Of a stretch of DNA of 35,302 nt, positions 17,134 to 25,136 are shown piece after piece. A program made the translations under genes and the position numbers. This DNA is from Acidimicrobiia bacterium. GTDB lineage: Bacteria > Actinomycetota > Acidimicrobiia > Acidimicrobiales > SZUA-35. Numbering within the stretch: the first letter of the stretch is position 1; the number at the start of each line of letters is the position of its first letter. The DNA lies in contig JAOTVU010000031.1 in assembly GCA_029863385.1 (NCBI GenBank), positions 1 to 35,302 on the forward strand, read 5' to 3'. The notes under the pieces were generated by a model. That model did not search any database and was not told where the DNA came from. It worked only from the letters and a program-made list of their open reading frames with translations.

Positions 17134-17623
17134 AGTCCACCCCTAGACGATGACGGAGCTTCCTGAGGCCCCGGCGGACATGGGTGGCCACGGTGGGCCT
17201 GGAGCATTCGAGGAGTTCGGCTACTTCGCGATGGCTGAATCCGAGGCCATGGACCATCCACACTGCGACGCGCTGTCGTTCGGGGAGTCGAGCGAGGAAC
17301 TTCGCCAGGTTGGGTTCGTAGTTCGGGAGCTCCCAGTCCGAGGGATGGGCCTCGATGGTCGTCGTAGCCGATGCGAGGTCCCGATCGAGGCCTCGTAACG
17401 CGTTGGTTCTTCCGACCCGGTAGATGTAGCCAACGGGATTGGTCATCTCCCGGACTTCGCCCCAGTTCTGCCATGCCCAGGCCAGTGCTTCGGCGGTCGC
17501 GTCACGACCTGTCTCGACCCCGAATGCGCCAGTGAGCGCGAGGCGAAGTCGACGTTCAGCAGCTTCGAAGAATGCTGCAAACTCCTCCTTCGCATCGGCG
17601 CTCACAACTACAAGAGCGCGCAT
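17126..17623 (-). CDS. ECF-type RNA polymerase sigma factor
   Basis: The 165-residue protein has the two-domain ECF layout. Region 2 lies at about residues 10-80 (TAEALAWAWQNWGEV, NPVGYIYRVGRTNALR) and region 4 at about 110-160 (LARLPERQRVAVWMVHGLGF, SHREVAELLECSRPTVATHV). It would direct RNA polymerase to a small regulon in response to an envelope or cytoplasmic signal. The stop overlaps the start of the membrane-anchored partner, so the two are translationally coupled. ATG 17623 is used; a GTG at 17605 would give a shorter form starting SADAKEEF. If the partner is really broken, the sigma factor has lost its control protein. Confidence 0.92.
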   Translation of the reverse strand: MRALVVVSADAKEEFAAFFEAAERRLRLALTGAFGVETGRDATAEALAWAWQNWGEVREMTNPVGYIYRVGRTNALRGLDRDLASATTTIEAHPSDWELPNYEPNLAKFLARLPERQRVAVWMVHGLGFSHREVAELLECSRPTVATHVRRGLRKLRHRLGVDYE

Positions 17624-17699
17624 ACTTCAGTTCGCATGACAAGAAGTTTGAGAAATCGTCAAAAAACATCGGAGAACCGCCGCTGACCACTCCGCCCAG

Positions 17700-17901
17700 A
17701 TTTTCGAAATGCACGGCACCGTCATCGGTCCCGAGTGCCTGATACTGCTGGTGGTAGTCGCTGCCTCGAGGTTTGGTGAAGACGAACTCGCATCGGTGAT
17801 GGCGAGGCCGGGGACTCAGCGGGCTCGTTCTTGCGTTGCTTCTCAAGTACGGCAACGAGGCAGTCGTCGATGTCGATCGTGCGGGTGGCGCCCAAAGGAG
17901 T
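17700..17901 (-). pseudogene. Remnant of a tyrosine recombinase (phage-type integrase)
   Basis: On the reverse strand one frame reads TPLGATRTIDIDDCLVAVLE then KQRKNEPAES (17901 downwards). A second frame takes over with RCEFVFTKPRGSDYHQQYQ, ending near 17739. In integrases of the phage family the catalytic domain has exactly this order: a T(x)RTIDLD strand, a helix with LxxHRxxQ, then LVFTxPDGSPYHPxY. The two parts are in different frames, and the catalytic Arg-His-Arg-Tyr region that should follow is absent. It is therefore a decayed fragment of about 55-60 residues. It lies 1.7 kb from tRNA-Arg, a usual integration target. The rest of 17624-17949 shows nothing recognisable. Confidence 0.65.
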
Positions 17902-17949
17902 CGGATCGGGTGTGGTGGAGCGGGGTGTCCGGCGGCGTAGTGTTGGGGT

Positions 17950-18081
17950 GTGGCTCGGCCATCGGAAACAGTGACTTTCTCATTCACTGATATCGAGGGC
18001 TCAACGCGTCGGTGGGACAACGATCCCGAGGTCATGCGGACGCCCGTCGCTCTGCGCATCCAACCGGATCACGCCGAGTGA
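17950..18081 (+). pseudogene. N-terminal fragment of a class III adenylate/guanylate cyclase-domain protein
   Basis: From GTG 17950 the frame reads VARPSETVTFSFTDIEGSTR, RWDNDPEVMR and then stops after 43 codons (TGA 18079-18081). FSFTDIEGSTRxW is the metal-binding start of the cyclase homology domain in actinobacterial cyclases and LuxR-type cyclase fusions, normally followed by about 150 further residues. Here TPVALRIQPDHAE replaces the usual helix, so the gene is cut or rearranged at about 18040. The stop is two bases from the ATG of nfeD, which suggests that the deletion brought the two genes together. Confidence 0.8.
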
Positions 18082-18082
18082 C

Positions 18083-19516
18083 ATGGCCGCCATTTGGCTG
18101 CACCGGTACCGCCATCAGCGGTCCCCCAACGTGCGGTCACGCGGCCCAGCCGTATCGGTGCCCCGGCTTCGGGCGGTGGCCTGGTTCGCGGTCGTCGCCA
18201 TCGGCGTCGTAGGTGCGTTCGCTGGTGAGGCACAGGCCCAGGACGGGCCGACGCGATCGGTGCTGGCCACGACGGTGGCCGATCCGATCACCCCGGTCAT
18301 CGCCGGGCACATCGAGGACGGGATCGCCCGGGCCGAGCGTGATCTGGCCGCCGCATACGTTATCGAGCTCGATACACCAGGAGGCCTCGACACATCAATG
18401 CGAGCGATCGTGCAGGACATCCTCGCGAGTGAGATCCCGGTGATCGTCTACATAAGCCCACAGGGGGCCCGCGGCGCGTCCGCAGGGGCGATCATCACCT
18501 TCGCGGCTCACGTCGCAGCGATGGCACCGGGCACCGCCATCGGAGCGGCAACCCCGATCAGCGGCCAGGGTGGCGACGATCTCGACGCCAAGGTGGTGAA
18601 CGACGCCATCGCCTACGCCGCCGCCCTGGCAGAGCTTCGTGGCCGCGACGTCGAGTTCATCACCGACACGGTGCGCGAGGGCCGGTCCGCCAGTGCCTCC
18701 GAGGCCCTCGAGCTCGGCGCTATTGACGTCGTGGCGACGTCCGTCGGTGAATTGCTGGTGGCGGTCGACGGAACAATTGTCGACGTCGGTCCGACAGGCC
18801 GCCAAGTGCGACTCGACACTGCCGGCACGAGCATCGAACGGCACGAGATGGGCGTCCTACGCGAAATCCAACAGTTCCTCGCTGACCCCAACATCGCTTT
18901 CCTGCTGCTGTCAATCGGCACGCTCGGGCTGATCTACGAGCTCGCCTCGCCCGGCCTGGGAGTCGGCGGCGCACTCGGGTTGACGTTCATTCTGTTGGCG
19001 ATGTTCGGACTCGCCGTGTTGCCGGTCGGGGCGGTGGGCATCATGTTCCTCGTGCTGGCGGCTGCACTGTTCATCGCCGAGGTGGCCGCACCCGGCATCG
19101 GCCTGGCCGCGGCCGGTGGGGCACTGTCGATGGTGCTCAGCGGGCTCTTCCTCATCGATGACACGCCGGGGATCGAGATCAGTGTCGCCGTCATCGTGCC
19201 GTCCGCGGTGGTCATCGGCAGCTTCGTCGTGATCGCAGGTCGCATGTCTCTGCGGTCCCGCCGAGCGCCGTCGTCCACTACGGGTCCGGGGTTGCTCGTA
19301 GGTCGGCAGGCAACGGTGCGGCTCAGTGGTGCTGGCGAACAAGTGTTCCTACAGGGTGCGTGGTGGGGCATCCGACCCGCTGACCCCCACGAGACTGTGA
19401 CCGACGGGTCACGGGTCGAAGTCGTCGGCCTGGACGGTCTCACACTCGTCGTCGAACCGCTGCACGCCTTCTCCGACGACACAATCCAATCAGAAGATGC
19501 AGGAGATTCATCATGA
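18083..19516 (+). CDS. nfeD: NfeD-family membrane serine protease (ClpP class), slipin partner
   Basis: The 477-residue protein has a signal-anchor region at about 30-52, then a ClpP-like protease domain (about 58-230): VIELDTPGGLDTSM, the nucleophile Ser133 in ARGASAGAIITFAA, and Lys170 in DDLDAKVVNDAIAYAA as the dyad base. Four to five membrane helices follow (about 270-385), then a C-terminal OB-fold NfeD domain (LLVGRQATVRLSG to VEVVGLDGLTLVVEP). The full-length form is known in archaea to cleave the C-terminal region of the stomatin encoded next to it. Here the slipin gene overlaps the nfeD stop by four bases, so the same pairing is expected. The start is weakly supported: no ribosome site, and the upstream cyclase fragment abuts it. 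Confidence 0.92.
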   Translation: MAAIWLHRYRHQRSPNVRSRGPAVSVPRLRAVAWFAVVAIGVVGAFAGEAQAQDGPTRSVLATTVADPITPVIAGHIEDGIARAERDLAAAYVIELDTPGGLDTSMRAIVQDILASEIPVIVYISPQGARGASAGAIITFAAHVAAMAPGTAIGAATPISGQGGDDLDAKVVNDAIAYAAALAELRGRDVEFITDTVREGRSASASEALELGAIDVVATSVGELLVAVDGTIVDVGPTGRQVRLDTAGTSIERHEMGVLREIQQFLADPNIAFLLLSIGTLGLIYELASPGLGVGGALGLTFILLAMFGLAVLPVGAVGIMFLVLAAALFIAEVAAPGIGLAAAGGALSMVLSGLFLIDDTPGIEISVAVIVPSAVVIGSFVVIAGRMSLRSRRAPSSTTGPGLLVGRQATVRLSGAGEQVFLQGAWWGIRPADPHETVTDGSRVEVVGLDGLTLVVEPLHAFSDDTIQSEDAGDSS

Positions 19517-20382
19517 CCAGCGCACTGCTCTACGGCCTCCTAGGCGCACTCTTCATTGCGCTCGCGCTGCTGTACGCGTCGATCAAGATCGTCAACGAAT
19601 ACGAACGCGGCGTGATCTTCCGCCTCGGCCGGGTCATCGGCGCCAAGGGGCCCGGCCTCTTCTTCATCATCCCCCTTGTCGATCGGATGATGAAGGTCAA
19701 CCTCCAAACGGTGACGTTCGACATACCACCTCAGGACGTCATCACCAAGGACAACGTGACGCTGCGCGTCAACGCCGTCGCGTACTTCAACGTCGTCGAC
19801 CCGGTCCGCGCCGTGGTCGCCGTGCAGAACTACCTGGTCGCCACCTCGCAGATCGCGCAGACCACGCTCAGGTCGGTGCTCGGCCAGGTCGAGCTCGACG
19901 ACCTGCTACTCAAACGCGATGAGATCAATACACAGTTGCAGCAGATCGTCGACGGGGTCACCGACCCGTGGGGCGTCAAGGTGACGCTCGTCGAGGTGAA
20001 AGACGTCGAGTTGCCCGAGACCATGCGCCGGGCCATGGGCCGCCAGGCCGAGGCCGAGCGTGAGCGCCGTTCGAAGATCATCCACGCCGAAGGCGAGCGT
20101 GAAGCCGCCACATCGTTGGGTGCAGCTGCCGACGTACTCGACCGGAGCCCCGGCGCAATGCAGCTCCGCCTGCTGTCGACGATGGCCGAAGTCGCCGCGG
20201 AACGGAACTCGACGCTCATCTTCCCGATTCCGATCGAGCTACTCCGCTTCGTCCAGAGTCTCACCGACAACCATGCCAACGCCGCCGGTCCAGCCGTTGC
20301 CGAGGGCGAAGACTCGGTTGAGGTTCACGCCGGCACAACGGTGAGACCGGCAACACTCCCGAACGAGGCCAATCCATCATGA
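19513..20382 (+). CDS. Slipin / stomatin-like SPFH (Band 7) membrane protein
   Basis: The 289-residue protein has an N-terminal membrane helix (LLYGLLGALFIALALLYA) followed by the SPFH domain: VNEYERGVIFRLGRVIGAKG, PGLFFIIPLVDRMMKVNLQT, DNVTLRVNAVAYFNVVDP, VGQVELDDLLLKRDEI-like text at about residue 128, and the coiled-coil RQAEAERERRSKIIHAEGER. This is the bacterial slipin type that oligomerises in membrane microdomains. Its ATG overlaps the nfeD stop (ATGA). The C-terminal hydrophobic stretch LIFPIPIELLRF corresponds to the region that NfeD proteases cut in archaeal homologues. Confidence 0.95.
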   Translation: MTSALLYGLLGALFIALALLYASIKIVNEYERGVIFRLGRVIGAKGPGLFFIIPLVDRMMKVNLQTVTFDIPPQDVITKDNVTLRVNAVAYFNVVDPVRAVVAVQNYLVATSQIAQTTLRSVLGQVELDDLLLKRDEINTQLQQIVDGVTDPWGVKVTLVEVKDVELPETMRRAMGRQAEAERERRSKIIHAEGEREAATSLGAAADVLDRSPGAMQLRLLSTMAEVAAERNSTLIFPIPIELLRFVQSLTDNHANAAGPAVAEGEDSVEVHAGTTVRPATLPNEANPS

Positions 20383-20441
20383 CCACCGCAACCGCCTCGG
20401 CCGACGAACCACCAATCCAGCCTAAACAACACGAGAGCTGA
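20379..20441 (+). CDS. Twenty-residue ORF chained to the slipin gene by an ATGA overlap
   Basis: The ATG at 20379 overlaps the slipin stop exactly as the slipin start overlaps nfeD. The product would be MTTATASADEPPIQPKQHES, hydrophilic and without a known motif. It could be the stub of a third operon gene cut by rearrangement, since decayed genes are common around it, or a true micro-protein. Only the overlap supports it. Confidence 0.35.
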   Translation: MTTATASADEPPIQPKQHES

Positions 20442-20462
20442 TGGGAATCGACCCGTGGCGTG

Positions 20463-21527
20463 TCATACCAGCTCGACGGTGACTTCCGGTTGGCTCCGAG
20501 CGATGAGGCTGTATCGCGAGCCGACGACACTCGGGCCGTATCGCCCGGGCGAGAAGGCTTCGACAAGCGCCGCCTTGGCGCGCCAACCAGTGCAGTGACC
20601 GGGGGCCACGATCTTTGGGTCGATAAGGCTCACCAGGTCTCGAACGGTGTCGGGAATCCGCGGCTCCATGGCGCCGCCGGCGAGGTGGTACCCGCCGAGC
20701 ACCACGTCGATCGGTGTGTCCAGGAAGAGGGCCTTGGCGCCTAGGCACGCGTTGACCACCCCCGCGTGGGAACACGCCGAGAGGACGGACACTCCTCGTC
20801 CCCGGACATGGGCTGCAAGAAACCGCTCATCCATAATCAGCGGGTCGGGGCCTCCTACATCTCCTCGCCAGGTGAAGTGCCCGGCCAGACCGGTTTCGTA
20901 GGCCGTCACTCGATCGATCTCGCCGCTGCCCACGAAGAGGCCAGCGACCACGTGTGGGTGATCGTGGATGACGATCTGTCCGCCGGCCTGCTCGAGTTCG
21001 TCGATGGTCGGCTCGGGCGGCAACAACGCAAACGTTCCCGTCGGGAGCTGAATGCCGCGCTGATCGGGGCGATTCGGATGGAGGTCAACGAGCGGAGGTG
21101 CGAGCCCGGCCTTCTCGCGGGCCTCAGCAATTGCGCCAACCGCTGTCGGGAATCCACCCGAGTGATCCGCGTGCCAATGCGACAGGAAGATCCACTCGAT
21201 CTCAGCGAGGTCGATGCCAAGGCGATCGACATTGTCGAGCCACACATCGCCGTACGGTCCGACATCGAACAACGCTGTCCTCGACTCACCGCTGAGCGTC
21301 CCGCGGACCAGAACCGACAGGCCATGACAGGCAACACACAGATGGTCGAACACACACACGCCCCGGTTCCCGTCATGCTCGCGGGCCGCAGGCAGCCGCA
21401 TCAGCAGCGATGCAATCTCGGGGGCCTGATCCACCTCGGGATCGATGCTCGAGAGCGTGTCGGTTTCGTTGTCGACAACAACCACGAGCTCCAACGAGTC
21501 GAGCACCGGAAGGTCTTGTACGTCCAT
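20463..21527 (-). CDS. Metallo-beta-lactamase-fold hydrolase
   Basis: The 354-residue protein carries the zinc motif LSHWHADHSGG (His117, His119, Asp121, His122), with later ligands in SACSHAGVVNA and VAPGHCTGW. The sequence around LVVVVDNETDTL at the N-terminus and the order of motifs resemble the group annotated as dihydropterin-aminobenzene-phosphate synthase-like MBL proteins, which use a product-template role in methanogens but have unclear roles in bacteria. The methionine at 21527 is taken because the 22 codons upstream are not conserved-looking. No good ribosome site is seen. It converges on the nfeD operon with 21 bases between the last small ORF and its stop. Confidence 0.88.
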   Translation of the reverse strand: MDVQDLPVLDSLELVVVVDNETDTLSSIDPEVDQAPEIASLLMRLPAAREHDGNRGVCVFDHLCVACHGLSVLVRGTLSGESRTALFDVGPYGDVWLDNVDRLGIDLAEIEWIFLSHWHADHSGGFPTAVGAIAEAREKAGLAPPLVDLHPNRPDQRGIQLPTGTFALLPPEPTIDELEQAGGQIVIHDHPHVVAGLFVGSGEIDRVTAYETGLAGHFTWRGDVGGPDPLIMDERFLAAHVRGRGVSVLSACSHAGVVNACLGAKALFLDTPIDVVLGGYHLAGGAMEPRIPDTVRDLVSLIDPKIVAPGHCTGWRAKAALVEAFSPGRYGPSVVGSRYSLIARSQPEVTVELV

Positions 21528-21623
21528 CCAGTGATCTTGACACGAAACCGAGCCCCGGCGTCGCTTCGCACCAGCCCACATCGTCGAGGTCATCGGCGAA
21601 GACCAGCCGTCAAGACCGCTGAG

Positions 21624-21878
21624 TTACTTCGCAGGAGCGTCGTGCCGCTTCGCGTGGGATGAAGCACAACGGAGTTGAAGTTCTTCCACGACAGTTCTCC
21701 CGCTGACAGCGTAGTCGGGGACGTGGTCGTACTCCAGGAGCGATGAAGCGCCGCAATCGACGCAGTATTGGTCGCGTTCCTTCACGACCCGCTTCTGTCT
21801 GACCGTCGCCCCAGGGCGCACCGTCCCAATGCCCGACGCACCGTTCTTCGTCGACCGAGGAGTACTGGACCTCGTCAA
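21624..21878 (-). pseudogene. HNH endonuclease C-terminal remnant
   Basis: The reverse strand reads RDQYCVDCGASSLLEYDHVP followed by VVEELQLRCASSHAKRHDAP. The CxxC, the Asp-His of the betabetaalpha-metal motif and the ending LQLRCxxxH match a stand-alone HNH domain. The second zinc pair is degenerate (CASSH instead of CxxCH), and the Asn of the HNH motif appears to be lost (VEELQL where ENLQL is usual). The only starts are TTG or similar, without a ribosome site, and the region upstream does not look coding. I read it as a decaying nuclease fragment from a mobile or phage source. Confidence 0.6.
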
Positions 21879-21920
21879 CGAGGTGATGCTGGCCGAGCTG
21901 ACAGCGGCCGTGGAGTGAGC

Positions 21921-22427
21921 GTGACCCGTCGGATCACAGGAACATCTGCGTCGGAACCCACCGATGAGGAGACCCTGGTGCAGGTGTTCCGAACCGAGTA
22001 TGCGCTGCTGCTACGGCTGGCCTTTGTGCTGACCGGGAATCAGCACGAGGCGGAGGAACTCGTCCAGGATGCCTTCGTCGAGCTGCAGCAGCGCTGGCAC
22101 CGGGTGCTCAACCCCGCCGGCTATCTGCGGACCGTCGTGGTGAACGGAGCGAGAAGGCGCGGACGGCGGCGGGCCAACCGCCTTCGCATCGTCGAACAGC
22201 ATCAGGCGACCATCGTCAACCACAACACAGACCGACCGCCCTACGACCACTAACTCACTGATGCACTGGCTTGACTACCCGACCGGCAGCGAATCGCCAT
22301 CGTGCTGGCCTACATCGGCGGCTTCACCTCGGTCGAGATCGCCGAAATGCTGGGCTGTCGCCCGACCACCGCCAGGTCGCTCGTGCACCGCGGCCTCCGC
22401 CTCCTGGCAAGGGAGCTTGGATCATGA
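21921..22427 (+). pseudogene. ECF sigma factor gene with two in-frame stops in the inter-domain linker
   Basis: From GTG 21921 the frame encodes sigma region 2: EETLVQVFRTEYALLLRLAF, NQHEAEELVQDAFVELQQRW, NPAGYLRTVVVNGARRRGRR. It meets TAA at 22251-22253. Seven codons later comes TGA at 22272-22274, and then the same frame runs cleanly through region 4: LPDRQRIAIVLAYIGGFTSV, EIAEMLGCRPTTARSLVHRG, ending at TGA 22425-22427. An intact relative would read DALARLP where ALA-stop-LP stands here, so CGA to TGA is the simplest change. Both stops lie in the flexible linker. The frame, both domains and the ATGA overlap with the partner gene are otherwise kept, so the damage is recent, or the stops are read through. 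Confidence 0.85.
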
Positions 22428-23497
22428 CGGAGTGGCCGGACCATCCCCGCCTGACCGACGCCCTACGACGGCTGGCCGACGACGTCGACACACCTGAAGA
22501 CCATCGCCAAGCCGTCCTTGCCCGCCTGCTCCAGGATTCACCAGAGGCGTCCAAGTCGACACGCCGCGAACGGTCACGACCGAAGATCAGCAGAAGCCTC
22601 CGGCCATCGCCATCCGTTGCGGCCGTGGCGGTCGCCGCCGCTGTTGTCCTCTCCGGCCTCATGATTGCATACCGTTCTCGACCAACGACCGAAGCCACCA
22701 TCGAAGCCGGCGATCCAATAGCGACCGTCACGACCGACGACCATTCTTCGCAGCCCACCGCAGCACCGGAGGACAATGGTTCCGCTACGACGCCAGCACC
22801 CGGTCAGTCGCCGCCCGAACTGATCCCGGCCAACTCATGCAACCCCGGCCCAACAAACCTCACGGAAACCGAGTTCCTGCTGACCATCGACAAGGGGCGA
22901 TCGATCACGATCGGAGCGCAGGCGCTCGAGGGCACGGGAATGGCCCCCGGCGGGCTCGGCCTCATCGACTTCGGCGACTCCCCGGACTGGCGCATGGGGC
23001 GAAAACTGGACGTGGTGGGCCCCTCCCGTGTCTGGTTGGCATATCTGGTACCGGGTGTCGTCGACGTCGACACGGCGTTGCAGGTGATCGACGACATCCT
23101 GGCCAACGCCTGCCAGAGCGCCATGTTCGCCGCCATCCCCCCGAACATGAAACCGATCGGAACAGCGGTTTCGTGTCGCACACTCGAAGCCGGCCCGACG
23201 CTGAACGGCGTGCTGCTGATCGACCCGGCGGAACCACCGACGACCTGCGCCGGTTCGACCCCGACCCTGATCGCTCGAACCGGTCTCGGCGACGTCGACG
23301 CCACCGATGCGTGGGCTTCGGCCTACGGTTGTCTCGGCTCGTCGAGCGATCCGCTGATCGACGGAGCAACCATCGTGACCTTCGCCGACTGTCGCCACCG
23401 CTTGGCTCTGGTCGACCTCCAAGGTCCAATCATCGACTTGTGGACAGACCCGGACCTGGCAGGGGCCATCGTCGACCAACTCCTGCAGCTTCGATGA
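22424..23497 (+). CDS. Membrane-anchored protein coupled to the broken sigma gene
   Basis: The 357-residue product starts MTEWPDHPRLTDALRRLADD, a short cytoplasmic part, then has a membrane helix at about residues 64-83 (VAAVAVAAAVVLSGLMIAY), a Thr/Pro/Glu-rich linker and an exported domain of about 250 residues with six or more cysteines (ANSCNPGP, ANACQSA, AVSCRTLE, TTCAGST, AYGCLGS, FADCRHR), probably disulphide-bonded. I do not recognise this domain. The ATG overlaps the sigma stop by four bases, so it is the likely anti-sigma or sensor partner, though no classical zinc anti-sigma motif is present. If the sigma factor is dead, this gene has lost its partner and could be translated only from an independent initiation. 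Confidence 0.8.
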   Translation: MTEWPDHPRLTDALRRLADDVDTPEDHRQAVLARLLQDSPEASKSTRRERSRPKISRSLRPSPSVAAVAVAAAVVLSGLMIAYRSRPTTEATIEAGDPIATVTTDDHSSQPTAAPEDNGSATTPAPGQSPPELIPANSCNPGPTNLTETEFLLTIDKGRSITIGAQALEGTGMAPGGLGLIDFGDSPDWRMGRKLDVVGPSRVWLAYLVPGVVDVDTALQVIDDILANACQSAMFAAIPPNMKPIGTAVSCRTLEAGPTLNGVLLIDPAEPPTTCAGSTPTLIARTGLGDVDATDAWASAYGCLGSSSDPLIDGATIVTFADCRHRLALVDLQGPIIDLWTDPDLAGAIVDQLLQLR

Positions 23498-23560
23498 CGA
23501 GAGGCATCCGGGGCCACCGGACCCACACCGTCGACCGCACCAATCGACAAACGGAAAACC

Positions 23561-24194
23561 GTGCGGCTCAACGCTAGCAACGGCGACGTAGCCACAGACG
23601 GGCAACGCATCACCCACCACAAAGGTGTGGTGCTGGAGGGCACGTTCACCGCCACACCGGGAGCGGCCGAGCTGACCCAACGTGGCCGAGGCCGGCGCCC
23701 TGATCGAGACGGTGAGCTTGCCACTGACGAGCTGGTCGACGATCGTGTTCAACTCGATCAACGCCTTCAAACTGGTCAACGCGGACGGCGACACCCAGTT
23801 CGTGCGCTGGCGGTTCGACCCCGAACACGGCGAGCGGCGCCTGACCGACGAGGAACTGGCCACCGCCGACGCCAACTACCTGTTTGCAGACGTCGCCGGG
23901 CTCCTGCCCATCACCTACCGACTACTGGCCCAACTGGCCACTGATGACGACCAGACCACCGACCCGAGCAAGGCATGGCCCGAGGACCGGGAGTGGGTGG
24001 AGATGGGCACGGTCGAGATCACCGGTCTGGACCACAGCCGTGAGGGAGACGGCGACGTGCTGGTGCGTGACCCGATGCGCCTGGTTGACGGGATCGAACC
24101 CTCCGACGACCCGATCCTCCACATCCGGTCCTACGTGTACGCGGAGTCGGTTCGCCGCCGAAGCGGCCACCAACCCCCCGACCACCTCCACTGA
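23561..24194 (+). pseudogene. Catalase-related (SrpA-like) haem protein, internally deleted and frameshifted
   Basis: Frame one, from GTG 23561, gives the family N-terminus ITHHKGVVLEGTFTATPGAA. It loses similarity near 23684. From about 23682 another frame gives the C-terminal half: FNSINAFKLVNADGDTQFVRW, in its usual form NAFKLVNADG plus FVRWRF, then ANYLFADV, YRLLAQLA, DPSKAWPEDREWVEMGTVEI and DPMRLVDGIEPSDDPILHIR. In intact relatives about 130 residues with VRFSNGxGDP and the haem-pocket segments stand between these parts; they are missing here. The reading frame also changes at the joint, so no functional enzyme can be made. Confidence 0.82.
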
Positions 24195-24308
24195 ACGCAG
24201 GGCTCGACCGGGCCGGTCTCGTTCGAACCGTCCCAAGCACCGGAGCACCCGGACGAACGAAGCGAGCCAACAGCGCGCGTCAGCGGACGCGCCGCCCCAG
24301 CGGGCGAC

Positions 24309-25077
24309 TCACCCCTGATTGTGGATCTGCTGGAGAATGGCCATGGTGGCCGGCGAAGGTAAGCAACCGAACTCCCGGCGCATCGCCTGTTCGCAGCGGT
24401 CGAACGCTCTCAGCGCGGCGCTGGAGTCGCCACGCCGGAGCTCGGCCGCCATCAGTCGCTGATAACCCGCTTCCCGCAGCGGATCGAGCTCGATGGCGCG
24501 CTCGGCCACGCTGGCGGCCAGCCAGGGGTCGCTCTGCTCGATCCAGCCGTCGGCCAGCAACTCATAGCTGCGGTACAGGGCGAACCGCATCGACCGTCTG
24601 ATCTGCTCGATCCACTCCCCCTCCGAGCCGCTGAGAAACGGGCGGCGCAGAATACTGGAGGCCACGGTTGCGTCCGGCAGGGCTTCGGCGGGTACCGCCC
24701 GCCGCATCGCTCCGGTGGCCCGATCCAGTCGCCGCCGAGCCACCTCGAGGTCGACCCACGCCCCCGGACGGGAGAACGATGGCGTACGAACCGCCCGTCG
24801 ACTGCAACATCGTCTTGCTATCCAATCCCACCTGATTGAACAGGGATCGGATCCGGCTGATCAGCGAGTTGAGCGACGCTCCCCAGCTCTCGCTGATCTC
24901 ATCGCTCCACACCATCTCCGCCAGGCGGTCCCGCCCGACCGGAACCCGCTCGACGACCAGCGCCGCCAGAACGATCCGCCCCTGATTGCCGGGCAGCGCC
25001 GACTCGTCGAACGACCCGTCGGGCCCCTCGACCACCATCCGTCCGGTTACGTGGATGCGAAGATCACCCGAGGGCAA
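24309..25077 (-). pseudogene. SARP/BTAD-type transcriptional regulator broken by one extra G
   Basis: The 5' frame encodes an OmpR-like winged helix: NQGRIVLAALVVERVPVGRD, RLAEMVWSDEI, and SLNSLISRIRSLF ending in YAIVLPSG. The 3' frame carries the bacterial transcriptional activator domain with TPR-like helices: VDLEVARRRLDRATGAM, ASVAERAIELDPLREAGYQR, ALRAFDRCEQAMRREFGC. They join at a run of five Gs (24761-24765 as C on the forward strand). With four Gs the text reads SGAWVDLEVA and the gene becomes 768 bases, 256 codons. Either a true slippage mutation or a homopolymer error explains it. The start is a TTG at 25077 or a codon nearby. It is divergent from two DUF1059 genes, the most likely local targets. 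Confidence 0.85.
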
Positions 25078-25136
25078 GAATTCGCCAACCTTTCTGCAAT
25101 ACGATCAAGTCAGAGTCGTTCCGAGGAGAAAATGAC

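Noticed and set aside
17634..17662. TTGACG with 17-base spacing as promoter of the first sigma gene
   Set aside because: The -35 is good, but the -10 candidate TCATGC matches poorly, so I do not annotate it.
20566..20582. A 12-bp palindrome TTGGCGCGCCAA
   Set aside because: It lies inside the MBL-fold gene and is explained by codon choice in a GC-rich gene; no sign of regulation.
20540..20600. CAAGCGC-like text as a second tRNA-derived attachment site
   Set aside because: Only seven bases match the tRNA 3' end; far too short for an attachment core and located inside a coding region.
21829..21918. A 29-residue forward ORF (MPDAPFFVDRGVLDLVNEVM...) just before the broken sigma gene
   Set aside because: It overlaps the HNH relic on the other strand, has no ribosome site and no recognisable family; support is too thin to annotate it.
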